DNA from: Larkinella terrae
GTDB taxonomy: Bacteria > Bacteroidota > Bacteroidia > Cytophagales > Spirosomataceae
Direction of reading: 5' to 3'
DNA length: 64,000 bases
Assembly (NCBI RefSeq): GCF_009668025.1
Contig: NZ_WJXZ01000014.1
Coordinates: 1,707,097 to 1,771,096, forward strand
Below are positions 1-8,753 of the stretch, piece by piece (the stretch's first letter is position 1; every line of letters starts with the position of its first letter). Under the pieces are notes generated by a model that did not search any database, was not told the origin of the DNA, and saw only the letters and a program-made list of their open reading frames with translations. A program made the translations under genes and the position numbers.

Positions 1-942
1 CAGCAGGCGGTTCGACGCGCCCAGACGTCGGCTGGTTACCAGCGAGCGGGCGAAGAAAATTTTTGCTTCCGCCGGGCGGTTTTTCTGCTCCCAATATTTC
101 CCCTGCGACTGATCGAGGTAAGCGGCTAATTCCGCACCGTCGGCCTGTGCCCGCCGGGCGCATTGCGTCGCTTCGTGGATGAGTTCCGGAACCGCATCGG
201 ATCGCTGCTGTTTCAGCCGACATTCAACCAAGCCCAGCAACAGCCAGCCGCGGGTGAGGTCGGAAGCGGTGTAATGGTACAGGGAAGCCCCGAACAGCGA
301 GTCGGCGCGGGCGAGCTGACCGGTTTCCATGTAGAAATAGGCAAACTGATTCTCGGCGATGGCCTGGCGCGTGGGCGTATTCTGGTTGACCAGCAGCAAC
401 AGGCGTTTTTGGAAACAGCGTTCCGCCTGTCGGTAATCGCCCTGTTCCAGATAGGACAAACCCTGATTGCTCCAGAATACCGCCACGTAAGCTGAAGTTT
501 CCCGTTCGAGGGCGGGCCGGGCGGTCAGCAGGTCGTTGGCGCGTTTCCAGAAAAAGGCCAGCGAGTCGGGGCGGTTTCGCTGGTGGTATAATTCACCCAG
601 ACTGGCCCAGAGTTTAAACCGGGTGCTGTCGGCCAGCGGGTTGAGTTGCAGCCCCGCCCGGCAACTGGTCGTGGCCCGGCGGTAGTTGTCGTACATCACG
701 TTATAAACCGTGGACTCATCGACCCGGATGTTGGCCGCCCGATCGGTTTGTCCAAGCTGGAGAGCCAGTTCGCGGGCCTGCCCGAAAAGCCGGAGTGCTT
801 CGGCGGGCTGATCGCGGTAAATGGCATTGCCTTTCCGTTGCAATTCCACCACCGACTGACCCAACGCCCGGATCGCTCCCGGCAGCAGGAACATCGGCAG
901 GAGCCAGAATCCAATGGCCAGGGAGCGCAGGTGGTGGAACAA
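1..942 (-). CDS. Exported TPR-repeat protein (C-terminus beyond window)
   Basis: An open frame runs on the minus strand from the window edge up to about 942. It encodes an N-terminal hydrophobic segment followed by degenerate tetratricopeptide repeats, for example around the residues LWASLGELYHQRNRPDSL and NQGLSYLEQGDYRQAERCF. No ATG lies before the hydrophobic stretch. A TTG at 942 gives a convincing signal peptide (MFHHLRSLAIGFWLL), so I chose it; an internal ATG in the same stretch is the alternative. TPRs are protein-protein interaction modules. In Bacteroidota such exported TPR proteins often continue into a histidine kinase or a LuxR-type domain, but the C-terminus lies outside the window and I cannot tell. 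The gene diverges from the CHAT protease gene at 991 with under 50 bp between them, so the two may share a control region. Confidence 0.75.
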   Translation of the reverse strand, partial: MFHHLRSLAIGFWLLPMFLLPGAIRALGQSVVELQRKGNAIYRDQPAEALRLFGQARELALQLGQTDRAANIRVDESTVYNVMYDNYRRATTSCRAGLQLNPLADSTRFKLWASLGELYHQRNRPDSLAFFWKRANDLLTARPALERETSAYVAVFWSNQGLSYLEQGDYRQAERCFQKRLLLLVNQNTPTRQAIAENQFAYFYMETGQLARADSLFGASLYHYTASDLTRGWLLLGLVECRLKQQRSDAVPELIHEATQCARRAQADGAELAAYLDQSQGKYWEQKNRPAEAKIFFARSLVTSRRLGASNRLL

Positions 943-990
943 AAAAAGTAGCGTTAAGATGTTACTATTGGGCTGAATTAGCGAATATAG

Positions 991-3900
991 ATGAAATTCC
1001 CGTTCCGTATGCCAATCCATTCGCTGTCAGTCCGTTTCTGCTTCCTTTTTTTGTTCATACCCGCACTGGCGCAGGCTCAGATTGACCCGAAGCTGCTAAC
1101 CGCCCTTCGCCAAAACAGCCTGGCCGGGGTGCAAGCTGCCCTTAAAACCGGTGTCAACCCCAACGCTACGGATTCTCTGGGTGCCACCCCCCTGATGTGG
1201 GCGTGTTTCCATGCGGATACGTCCGTGGTGAAATTACTGCTTCGCAACGGGGCCAAAACCGAGTGCCGGGGCATCATTTCCACAGAAAACAGTTCGGACT
1301 ACAGCAGCTTGACGGGCCTTGCTGCCGGACGCAACAAACTTCCACTGCTGCGTTATTTGGTCGATACCCTCAAACTCGCCATCAACGAGACCGGTTACAG
1401 CCCCGCGACTTTAAAAAAAGCCAATTGGACGCCCGCCGAGTGGGCTGCTGCCAATGGACACCTGGACGTGTTACGGTACCTGACCGAACGGGGGGCTGAT
1501 TTACGAGTAGGACAGGGCAACGCAATGGTTTTGGCACTCCTGCAGGACCAACCGGCTATACTGCGCTTTTTGTTGGAACACGGCGTCGGTATCGACAATG
1601 AAAATCCGGCTCTTGGGCAACTGTGGCAAGGCTATTTTCTTCATCTTAGCTCAGCAATTATGTTCTTTAAAGAACGCGGACAAGACCGGCCGGTGGTATT
1701 GGCCACGGAGCAAATGCGGACCATTTTTGGCAAATACGTCGGCAAACAAAACATCATTTATGCGGGATTGGTCAAAAGTGTCGCGCTATCTTATTACAAT
1801 GTGGGTGAATACGAACGAGCCTTGCCTCCTTTTCTGGAGGCCAGAGATGTCCTGAAGCAGGTGTTGGGAGAGAGCCACCCGGATTATGCGTATACACTCA
1901 ATAATTTGGGAGGTTTGTATACGGAACTGGGCCAGGATGAAAAAGCCTTACCGCTGTTGCTACAGTCAATTTCTATCTACGTTGCAGCCCCGGATAAAAA
2001 CCTCCAGGATTATGCGAGTTCGTTAAATAACCTGGCCGCCTTTTATCAGTATAAAGGTCAGTATGAGCAGGCTCTTCCCTTATTACTGGAATCCAGTGAA
2101 ATTATAAAGCGAGCTTTGGGGGATAACCACCCTGATTATGCACACTCACTGAATAACCTGGCAGAAACGTACCGATGCATGGGTCAATACGATAAAGCCC
2201 TGTCACTTTTTCTACAGGCCAAAACGATCCTGGCTGTCGCCCCCGTCACGTATCAACGGGATTATGCGGCTTTATTAAGCAACCTGGCAATTTTGTACTG
2301 GAATAAGAATCAGAACGACCAAGCCCTGCCATTGCTTTTACAGGCCAGCGATATTTGGAAGAAGGTGCTGGGGGAAAATCATCCTAACTTTGCTGTTTCG
2401 CGTAACAACTTAGCACTATTTTACATGGCGATGGGCGAGTATGAGCAGTCCCTGCCGCTGTTTCTTGAGGCCCAGGCCATCGTTAAACAAATGCTGGGTA
2501 ATGCGCATCCAGTTTATGCTACGTTGTTGATCAATCTGGCTGAGTTATATGATGCAATCGGCCAGTTCGAGCAAGCTGCGGCTTTTTATTTAGAAGCCCG
2601 GCAACAGTATCGTGGTCAGTTGCTCAGCCAGATTGGGGTGATGAATGAAACCGCTATTGGGCAATTTCAGCAAAAAGCTGACTATAAAAACGTCGTGTAT
2701 TCGCTTTCGCAAACTACTTCTTCCCAGACACTGGCCGGTCAGCATTACAACGATGCCTTGCTGGGTTCGGGTGTAGGACTATTGGCCGGTCAGCAGCTCA
2801 ACCGCCTGGTTGCCCGGACAACGGATACCACCGCCCGGCGCATCGCCATTCAGCTCCGGGATGCCAAACAATACCTGATCCGCCTTCAAAGCTTGCCCGC
2901 GAGTCAGATTCGCAGGATAGATTCCCTTCGGAACCGGGTTGCGGGTTTAGAAGAGCAGTTGGTGCTGGCGCTGCCTGAATACGCCAAGTCCTTTAACAGC
3001 CTGCGCCTGGAATGGCCCCAAATACGGCAGGCCCTTAAACCGGATGAAGCCGCCATTGAGTTTGTCTCGTTTCGCTACTTCCATAAACGCTGGACGGACA
3101 GTACCTTTTACCTGGCATTAGTACTGCGGCCCGGCTTTGTACAACCTAAAATTGTGTTTCTGGGCGAGCAGCGACAATTTGATCAACTGCTCGCTGCCGG
3201 AACCGCATCGCCCACCCAAATTAACAGCCTGTACCGGGGCGGAGTGGTCGAATCCGGTCCCGGTGCTGTTCAGGTAACGCGGGGATTGGACCTCTCGCGC
3301 CTGATCTGGCAACCCCTTGATTCGCTGTTGCAGGGTGTCAAAACCGTATTTGTTTCCCCCTCCGGACGGCTCCACCAGATTGCGCTGGGGGCGTTACCAA
3401 ACCCCGCGGATTCGAGCCAGTGCATAGCCGACCGCTTCCAGATTCGGCAGGTGGGAAGCACCCGGATCGTAGCACTGCGGAATGCGAAAACCGAGCAGCC
3501 TTTGGTTAAAAAAACGCTTAAAACCAGCCTTTACGGAGGCATTTCGTACGACGCCGACAGTCTGGGGCTGATCCGGCAGATCAAGCAGAAAGAAGTGCAG
3601 CATCAGCTGGCCCTGCGCGAAGCGACTCGTTCGGGCACCTGGGATTACCTGCCCGGCACCCAGGCCGAGGTCGAAAACCTGCGCCGGATCCTGCCACCCG
3701 GCCAGACAACTGTCCTGACCAGAGAAACCGCTACGGAAGGTAGCCTCAAAGCACTGGCGGGGCGCTCGCCGAAGATTCTTCACGTTGCCACCCACGGTTT
3801 TTTCTTCCCCGATTTGTCCGCTCCCAAAACCGATCAATTTGCCTTTATAAGTGACGGCCCAAACCGGTTTCAGTTTGCAGAAAATCCGCTGCTGCGGTCG

Positions 3901-4299
3901 GGGCTGGTGATGGCCGGTGCCAATTACGTCTGGAAAGGCGGCACGCCCATCGACGGCATTGACGACGGCATTTTAACCGCCTACGAATTGTCGAATCTGG
4001 ACCTGAGCAACACCGAACTGGTGGTGCTGAGTGCCTGCGAAACGGGGCTGGGGCAAGTGAAGGGCAGCGAAGGGGTTTACGGTTTACAGCGAGCCGTGAA
4101 AATGGCCGGTGCGCGGTATCTCTTAATGAGCCTCTGGCGAGTGGCGGATCGGGAAACGGCCGAATACATGACGCTCTTTTACCGTCGACTGCTTAAAAAA
4201 GGCTCCGTGCCCGCAGCCTATGCGTACGCGCAAAACCACATGCGGGCCCGGTATCCAAAGGAACCCTTCAAATGGGCGGCTTTTGTGCTGGTGGAATAA
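991..4299 (+). CDS. Secreted ankyrin-TPR-CHAT protease
   Basis: A 1102-residue protein. It begins with a signal peptide (hydrophobic FCFLFLFIPALAQAQ), then ankyrin repeats (about residues 35-215, e.g. DSLGATPLMWACFHAD), then TPRs of the kinesin-light-chain type (about 250-545, repeated SLNNLAxxY and YxQALPLxLE patterns), a linker, and a C-terminal CHAT domain (about 670-1102). CHAT is a caspase-like cysteine peptidase fold. The likely catalytic pair is His935 in HVATHGFF and Cys1016 in LSACETGLG. In the family, TPR or ankyrin regions usually bind the trigger or the substrate. The odd point is the combination of both repeat types with a signal peptide, which places a CHAT protease outside the cytoplasm. 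A TACTATTG box at 963-970 is a possible -7 element. Substrate and partner are unknown. Domain assignment is firm; function is inference. Confidence 0.92.
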   Translation: MKFPFRMPIHSLSVRFCFLFLFIPALAQAQIDPKLLTALRQNSLAGVQAALKTGVNPNATDSLGATPLMWACFHADTSVVKLLLRNGAKTECRGIISTENSSDYSSLTGLAAGRNKLPLLRYLVDTLKLAINETGYSPATLKKANWTPAEWAAANGHLDVLRYLTERGADLRVGQGNAMVLALLQDQPAILRFLLEHGVGIDNENPALGQLWQGYFLHLSSAIMFFKERGQDRPVVLATEQMRTIFGKYVGKQNIIYAGLVKSVALSYYNVGEYERALPPFLEARDVLKQVLGESHPDYAYTLNNLGGLYTELGQDEKALPLLLQSISIYVAAPDKNLQDYASSLNNLAAFYQYKGQYEQALPLLLESSEIIKRALGDNHPDYAHSLNNLAETYRCMGQYDKALSLFLQAKTILAVAPVTYQRDYAALLSNLAILYWNKNQNDQALPLLLQASDIWKKVLGENHPNFAVSRNNLALFYMAMGEYEQSLPLFLEAQAIVKQMLGNAHPVYATLLINLAELYDAIGQFEQAAAFYLEARQQYRGQLLSQIGVMNETAIGQFQQKADYKNVVYSLSQTTSSQTLAGQHYNDALLGSGVGLLAGQQLNRLVARTTDTTARRIAIQLRDAKQYLIRLQSLPASQIRRIDSLRNRVAGLEEQLVLALPEYAKSFNSLRLEWPQIRQALKPDEAAIEFVSFRYFHKRWTDSTFYLALVLRPGFVQPKIVFLGEQRQFDQLLAAGTASPTQINSLYRGGVVESGPGAVQVTRGLDLSRLIWQPLDSLLQGVKTVFVSPSGRLHQIALGALPNPADSSQCIADRFQIRQVGSTRIVALRNAKTEQPLVKKTLKTSLYGGISYDADSLGLIRQIKQKEVQHQLALREATRSGTWDYLPGTQAEVENLRRILPPGQTTVLTRETATEGSLKALAGRSPKILHVATHGFFFPDLSAPKTDQFAFISDGPNRFQFAENPLLRSGLVMAGANYVWKGGTPIDGIDDGILTAYELSNLDLSNTELVVLSACETGLGQVKGSEGVYGLQRAVKMAGARYLLMSLWRVADRETAEYMTLFYRRLLKKGSVPAAYAYAQNHMRARYPKEPFKWAAFVLVE

Positions 4300-4382
4300 G
4301 GTTCACCAACCAAAACCGGGAAGTCGGGGCTGGAACGATTAACCGACTGTTCCTATCAGGCAATGGAAAGTCCCGAAAGCGA

Positions 4383-6740
4383 TCAATCCGTTTTTAAAAG
4401 CGTCTTTTTCAAATCCGGTAGCCAGTTTTCGAGCAGGTTGCGGCAATTGATCACTTTTTCGGCCAGATCATTACACACGTAGAAATAATGGATGGAAGCT
4501 TCAAAGCCCAATCGGCTGTCCTGGGCCTGCAATCTGGCCATTTGTTTAGCCAGTTGGATCTCTTTTTTCAGGATGGTTTCCAGCAACGAAACCATCTCCT
4601 GCCAGTCCTTCTTCGGAAGGTTTCCCGTGGCCAGTTGGTCCCGAATCTGGGTGAATCGGGCCTGGAGCGCAATGCTGCCGTAATGGACGGCTACGGTTTC
4701 GGCGACGCGGCATTCACCGGCCAGCCGTCGTTTTTGCAGATTTGTCAGTCGAAGCACCGAGGTTTCCTTCTTCAGTTTTTCCAGCGCCAATGTAAAACCG
4801 GTGGCCACTTTCTCAAGCTGGCTGATAAAAACGTCGGTTGTATAATTGCTCTGCCAGCTTTTCAGGTCGTCATACGCCAACCCCACCATGCTCGCCTTGT
4901 AACCGGTTGGCTCCGACCAGAGCAGGTTGGCCGGTCCCATTTGTAAGGGCGCATTATAAACGACGCCAACGTGGTAAGGGAACTCCGAGAACGCCCGACT
5001 AAACTGACGCCAGGCGTTGGTAACAGCCTGAGCAGCCGATCCATATCGTCGTTTCGCCACGTTCTGCATGGCTTCCAAAGGTTCAATCGTGGCACTGCTT
5101 CCCATTTCGGCCACCACCTCCAGATTGGGCGACGGATATCCGCCCAGCGTCCAGCCGAGCATCAGCCCTTCAACGCCGGAATTGCGCAGGTTTTTGGCAT
5201 GGGTAGCCACGTTCTCGAGCGCCGGAATATAGGGAACAGCGGCAATTTCCCAGGTATTGCCCGCCTGAATTTTGGCGATGGTTTTCAGACCGTTTTGTCG
5301 GGCAATCGCCCAATGGCGGGACGCCCGCGGACCCGGCCCAATGGAAGAAATGGAATATTCGCCAACCGCGTTTTTAATTCCGCCCCGCTCGATGGGCAGT
5401 TCCCATTCGCTGACGCTCATCAGGGCGGCTTCTTTCGGGAGTTCTGGAATGATTTCTTCGGCAAAACCGGTTTTCCAGCCCCAATCCCAAACGATCAGCT
5501 GCGGTTTGCTGGTTGCGGTTTTGGACGCCAGGCCCTTTTGAATGCCGGTCATGTAGATTCCATTTAACTCCGCGATGACCTTGGCGGGGCTGCGTTTCGA
5601 ACAGCGCGGACAGCCGTCGCCTTTCCCGTGCGACCAGCAATTGGTGTAATTCTCCGAAGCCGTAATCGAGAAAAAACCGGCCAGTTCAGGGATGCGGCTG
5701 ACAATCAGGGCAATTGAGTCAGTCAGGTACTGCTGAACCAGTGGATTCGACGTACAAAGCGCGGCCTGCTGACCGATGGTCACGCCTTTTAAGTCAGGAT
5801 TTTTGTCAAAAAAAGCGAGCGGCAGAAATCGGGGTTCGTTCAGGTAGAGATAAATACCGATGCCGTGTTGCCGGGCTTTTTTGACCAGTTTCCCCAAATT
5901 TTCCAGCCGTTGTTCCCAGTGTTCGCTCAGCGCCGGATCCCAGGGAAAGGGGGTGATTTTGGAAAGAACAATGTGCATCCAGGTTCCGTCCATGCCCGCC
6001 GATGCCATTTGCTCCAGGTAACCAACGGGATATGGATCGATGTCCGGTTCCAGCAAAGGATCGCCGAACAAGGCAAAATAAGCGTAACCAAACCGGGGCG
6101 AAATCTGCGATGAAGAAGGCAGCGGCTTCGTTTCGGGCGGTTTGGACAGGTCTTTCACAAACTGAAACAGCGGTTCCTGATGAATCGGAAAACCGCCCGG
6201 AAATTCTTCCCGCATCCACCGAACCAGCTGTTTTTCGCGGAGTTTCGTTGCCGTCGAAGCGGCAGCCTGAAGCCGGATCGGTTCGCAATCCGGCTTCAGG
6301 CTGCCCAGTTTTATATAGAAGAAATCGTCTTCCTGAAGCGTGAAAGTCAATTTTTCATCAGTCCAGTCGAGAATGGTCAGAAGCTGTTCGCGGGGCAACA
6401 GGTGCCAGTTCCGCCGAATTATCGTCAGGTAACTCCGTTTTAGCTGGTCGGCCGAAACCGCTTGTGCGGGAGGGAGCGCCATCACCGATGCCAGCTTTTT
6501 TACTTCGTCAGGATTGGTTTCCAGAACCCGCGCCAGTTGTTCGAGCGGGACCAGGTTCCAGTTGCGCCAGATGAAGGCGTGGAGGGGAGAAGGGAAGTGC
6601 CGGAAGGAAACCGGTTGTTTCAGAGGCCCCGCTAAAACCGGTAGCGAGGCCCAGACCGGACTGGCTACCGCGCAGGCGGTTACGGCAGAAGCTGCGATTA
6701 AAAATTGCCTTCTCGAAAAGGGTAAGGGGCTTTCAGGCAT
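4383..6740 (-). CDS. Tat-exported TIM-barrel protein, glycoside-hydrolase-like
   Basis: A 785-residue protein with a twin-arginine signal (SRRQFLIAASA near residue 9) followed by a hydrophobic stretch, so export in folded form is likely. Residues about 50-160 hold two related units (HAFIWRNWNLVPLEQL and TIIRRNWHLLPREQLL), an internal duplication I do not recognise as a named domain. From about residue 210 the sequence reads like a TIM barrel of a glycoside hydrolase superfamily: GYAYFALFGDPLLEPDIDPYP, then YLNEPR, SITASENYTNCW with a CPRC pair, and LIVWDWGW. I would compare it first with GH20- and GH123-like catalytic domains but cannot name the family. The C-terminal third is helical. The gene stands alone and converges on the CHAT gene. 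Identity as a carbohydrate-active protein is inference. Confidence 0.75.
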   Translation of the reverse strand: MPESPLPFSRRQFLIAASAVTACAVASPVWASLPVLAGPLKQPVSFRHFPSPLHAFIWRNWNLVPLEQLARVLETNPDEVKKLASVMALPPAQAVSADQLKRSYLTIIRRNWHLLPREQLLTILDWTDEKLTFTLQEDDFFYIKLGSLKPDCEPIRLQAAASTATKLREKQLVRWMREEFPGGFPIHQEPLFQFVKDLSKPPETKPLPSSSQISPRFGYAYFALFGDPLLEPDIDPYPVGYLEQMASAGMDGTWMHIVLSKITPFPWDPALSEHWEQRLENLGKLVKKARQHGIGIYLYLNEPRFLPLAFFDKNPDLKGVTIGQQAALCTSNPLVQQYLTDSIALIVSRIPELAGFFSITASENYTNCWSHGKGDGCPRCSKRSPAKVIAELNGIYMTGIQKGLASKTATSKPQLIVWDWGWKTGFAEEIIPELPKEAALMSVSEWELPIERGGIKNAVGEYSISSIGPGPRASRHWAIARQNGLKTIAKIQAGNTWEIAAVPYIPALENVATHAKNLRNSGVEGLMLGWTLGGYPSPNLEVVAEMGSSATIEPLEAMQNVAKRRYGSAAQAVTNAWRQFSRAFSEFPYHVGVVYNAPLQMGPANLLWSEPTGYKASMVGLAYDDLKSWQSNYTTDVFISQLEKVATGFTLALEKLKKETSVLRLTNLQKRRLAGECRVAETVAVHYGSIALQARFTQIRDQLATGNLPKKDWQEMVSLLETILKKEIQLAKQMARLQAQDSRLGFEASIHYFYVCNDLAEKVINCRNLLENWLPDLKKTLLKTD

Positions 6741-6765
6741 GGGAATTCGGTTCGGTTCAGAAAAG

Positions 6766-6773
6766 CAAAAATA
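6766..6773 (-). promoter_or_regulatory. Candidate -7 box of the Tat-exported protein gene
   Basis: The minus strand reads TATTTTTG, a full match to the Bacteroidota -7 consensus TAnnTTTG, about 26 nt upstream of the start codon at 6740. I see no clear -33 TTG at the usual distance, so confidence is modest. Confidence 0.35.
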
Positions 6774-6994
6774 CCGACCGGGGCCTTATAATTCTTTTAC
6801 TTATGGGGAGATTTGTGATACTATCTTCCGGAAAATCGGAATAAACAAAGAAGTGTTTGTGCAAAAAAATAGCTCAAACCCCTTTTGAGCTCGCTTTTAA
6901 TTTAAAAGCTTTACGGTTTACAGGCTCTCATTGAGGGTCTGTTTCAAATTATCTCCGACTGGGTGAACTATCGGGAAACGTACGGGTGTAACGC

Positions 6995-7324
6995 CTACCC
7001 AATAAGTGGTTGACCATCCCTATTATCGCCTGCCAGGATAGCGCCAGTATCTTGCTTGCTGATTTGCTGTTGCAGAACAGGGATGGCCAGAGCCACCGCC
7101 CGACTGAAGGATTCTTCCTGTTCCTGGTTGAGGGTAAAACTGTAATACTGGATTTGCGTACCGATTTGGCGATGAATACCCTGCTCAATTTCCCGTTCGA
7201 ACTGGGGAAATATTTCGGAGTGAAAATAGCGCTGCATCGGAGGGGTCAAAAACATTTCACAAGTGTTTACCTGAAGGCCGGTAGCAAGTTGAGTCGTGTT
7301 GGTGATTTTGATGTTATTCAACAT
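6995..7324 (-). CDS. Hypothetical protein, 109 residues
   Basis: An isolated open frame in an accessory stretch. The product is rich in Gln, Glu and Phe (PQFEREIEQGIHRQIGTQI) with no signal peptide, membrane segment or motif that I recognise. The amino-acid make-up looks more protein-like than the overlapping frames on the other strand, which read as arginine- and serine-rich noise. It starts with ATG at 7324 and ends in LIG. It may be a genuine small gene or a decayed remnant; nothing around it suggests a job. Confidence 0.45.
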   Translation of the reverse strand: MLNNIKITNTTQLATGLQVNTCEMFLTPPMQRYFHSEIFPQFEREIEQGIHRQIGTQIQYYSFTLNQEQEESFSRAVALAIPVLQQQISKQDTGAILAGDNRDGQPLIG

Positions 7325-7787
7325 AGTGAGGCACAGAAAAGGGTATATGGGTACAAGTGCTTGGTGGGTTTTCTTCTATCAAAAGGCGGCATGTGCAGAT
7401 TTTACCATCCGGATACAGAAGCGTGAAGTGAAGCCACATTCGACCAGAGTTAAAAATGATAAGTTGATTTCGAAACAGATAGAACCCTGGAAGCTATGAA
7501 AACACAGAATTGCTCATGTAAAATTACTTATCAATCGTATCAATAGTTGTGCCATAAATTTTGTACCGGCAAAATTGTAAGTAAGTGGTTGAAAAGCGCT
7601 GGTTTTCAGTCAAATGGATAATATTAATCCCATTTCAAAATTGAAGGTGAGCGGTTTTTAAAAATGCCGGAACTGACCTCTCCTTCCTTCTTGCTATGGC
7701 GTAAATCTGCTGGGCGGTTTTTACAATTTCAGGACTGCCCTGTTGAGGAGAAATGCAGCAAAGAGTAAAAGAATCATGGATAATAAA

Positions 7788-7959
7788 AGAGACTGCCTAA
7801 ATTTAAAAATCCTGTAAGAGAATGTCTGAAATTCAGATTTTCCCTTTCTTCGTTTTGCCCCCAACCCCCTAAAGGGGGCTTTGAAATCCCGATTATAGCC
7901 CCCTTTAGGGGGTTGGGGGCAAAGCAGAAAGGGAAAATTATAAAATTCAGGCAGTCTCT
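7788..7959. mobile_element. MITE-like element with embedded REPIN palindrome
   Basis: A 172-bp non-coding segment bounded by perfect 10-bp terminal inverted repeats, AGAGACTGCC at 7788-7797 and GGCAGTCTCT at 7950-7959. Similarity extends inward (AAATTT against AAATTC, then TTTTCCCTTTCT against AGAAAGGGAAAA) to a perfect 27-bp inverted repeat, 7854-7880 with 7897-7923, around a 16-nt loop. The left arm holds an extra degenerate end copy (AGAGAATGTCTGAAATTC near 7817). It encodes nothing, so it would need a transposase in trans. I cannot define a target-site duplication with confidence. The inner palindrome resembles the Bacteroidota CCCCT/AGGGG repeat also seen at 29174-29251. Confidence 0.6.
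7854..7923. repeat. REPIN-like palindrome, CCCCCT/AGGGGG type
   Basis: Two inverted units, each itself a small hairpin (CCCCCTAAAGGGGG), pair perfectly over 27 bp with a 16-nt loop. Inverted pairs of short palindromic units are the hallmark of REPINs mobilised by RAYT-type transposases. No such transposase lies in this window, so the link is inference. Confidence 0.6.
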
Positions 7960-8090
7960 AAGCCCGGGGTAATTTTAAACATCTGGAATTATTTCCGGTT
8001 ATCCGTCACGAGGTATGCATAGGAGAAATGGAGTAGTTGGCCGAGGAATACCTTCAACGCACCCTGAATCGAAGGCATTTAACTAGTGGC

Positions 8091-8570
8091 ATGAATCTGC
8101 ATCAATTTGGTAAGTCATCCGAAAGGCCGTTTCCTTTTTTTCTCATGCTCCTAACCCAACTGGTTTTGGCATTTGGGGGAATTCAGGGCGGAATTCGCCT
8201 GCTGATTGATCCAACCGGGTTCGAAATGGGAATTCATCCGGAGTTGCGGAATAGTTTTCCGGTGGACGATTTCTTTCTGGCGGGGGTATTTGTATTGATC
8301 ACGTTTGGATTGACCCCGCTCTTTCTGGCTGGCTGTTTATGGGGCCGTGTTCGAATTCCGATTGCCGAGGCCGCATTCAACGGCTATAACTGGGCCTGGG
8401 GCGCTTCAGTTGGGCTCAGCATTTTACTGCTGGCCTGGACCCTGGTGCTGGTGAGTTTAATTGGGTATCGCACTTATTATCAGTTGATTGACGGATTAAT
8501 GGCGTTGCTCCTGCTCAATCTACAACTCCATCCCAAAGTCCGTAAGTTAATGATCTACTCCAAAAGTTAA
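8091..8570 (+). CDS. Small integral membrane protein, unknown function
   Basis: A 159-residue protein with about four hydrophobic segments (FFLMLLTQLVLAFGGIQGG, FFLAGVFVLITFGLTPLFLAG, ASVGLSILLLAWTLVLVSL and LIDGLMALLLLNLQL), so an inner-membrane location is likely. I chose the ATG at 8091; the frame stays open up to a TTG at 8037, but the added residues are polar and unlike a start. No family is recognised. It is followed at once by a fragment of an RraA-family gene in another frame, so it sits in a rearranged spot. Confidence 0.65.
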   Translation: MNLHQFGKSSERPFPFFLMLLTQLVLAFGGIQGGIRLLIDPTGFEMGIHPELRNSFPVDDFFLAGVFVLITFGLTPLFLAGCLWGRVRIPIAEAAFNGYNWAWGASVGLSILLLAWTLVLVSLIGYRTYYQLIDGLMALLLLNLQLHPKVRKLMIYSKS

Positions 8571-8584
8571 CCTTCATAATTTTA

Positions 8585-8740
8585 GGGGATATTGATGGTG
8601 TACTGGTGGTTCCGCGCGGGATTTCCTACAACGTATTGATGCGGACGGAAGAAATTATTGCAAACGAAAAGATGATTTTCAACTGGGTCCACGAGGGGCA
8701 AACGATTCAGGAAATTACCCAGAAAGGGGGTTACTTCTGA
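8585..8740 (+). pseudogene. C-terminal fragment of an RraA-family gene
   Basis: The frame reads GDIDGVLVVPRGISYNVLMR, then an EEI and EKMIFNW segment, and ends KGGYF before a TGA. This matches the conserved C-terminus of RraA-like proteins (the HMG/CHA aldolase and RraA superfamily), where a D-x-DGV-x-VVP strand is followed by a helix. Only about 50 codons remain. No start codon or N-terminal two thirds is present upstream, where the membrane-protein gene sits instead. I read it as a remnant left by a deletion or insertion. Confidence 0.6.
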
Positions 8741-8753
8741 CGAAACAAGACCT

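Larger units (their letters stand above)
7325..8090. other. Accessory non-coding stretch
   Basis: About 765 bases with no convincing gene. The left part (7325-7787) is AT-rich and has no recognisable element. The right part holds the MITE-like element at 7788-7959, then a short leader to the membrane-protein gene at 8091. A broken RraA-family gene just downstream also marks this as a region of turnover. Confidence 0.6.

Noticed and set aside
1790-2600. Repetitive DNA that might suggest a tandem array
   Set aside because: The repetition comes from TPR codons at about 126-nt spacing inside an intact gene; there are no short identical repeats with spacers.
991-4299. Possible link of the TPR-CHAT protein to type III-E CRISPR (Craspase)
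   Set aside because: There is no gRAMP effector, no CRISPR array and no other cas gene in the window, and the protein carries a signal peptide and ankyrin repeats.
6940-7060. Possible transposase remnant near the 109-residue frame
   Set aside because: Short frames there hint at a broken gene, but no transposase motif or inverted ends can be supported.
7010-7426. A 138-codon plus-strand frame overlapping the 109-residue minus-strand frame
   Set aside because: Its product looks like frame-shadow sequence, while the minus-strand product has a normal protein make-up.
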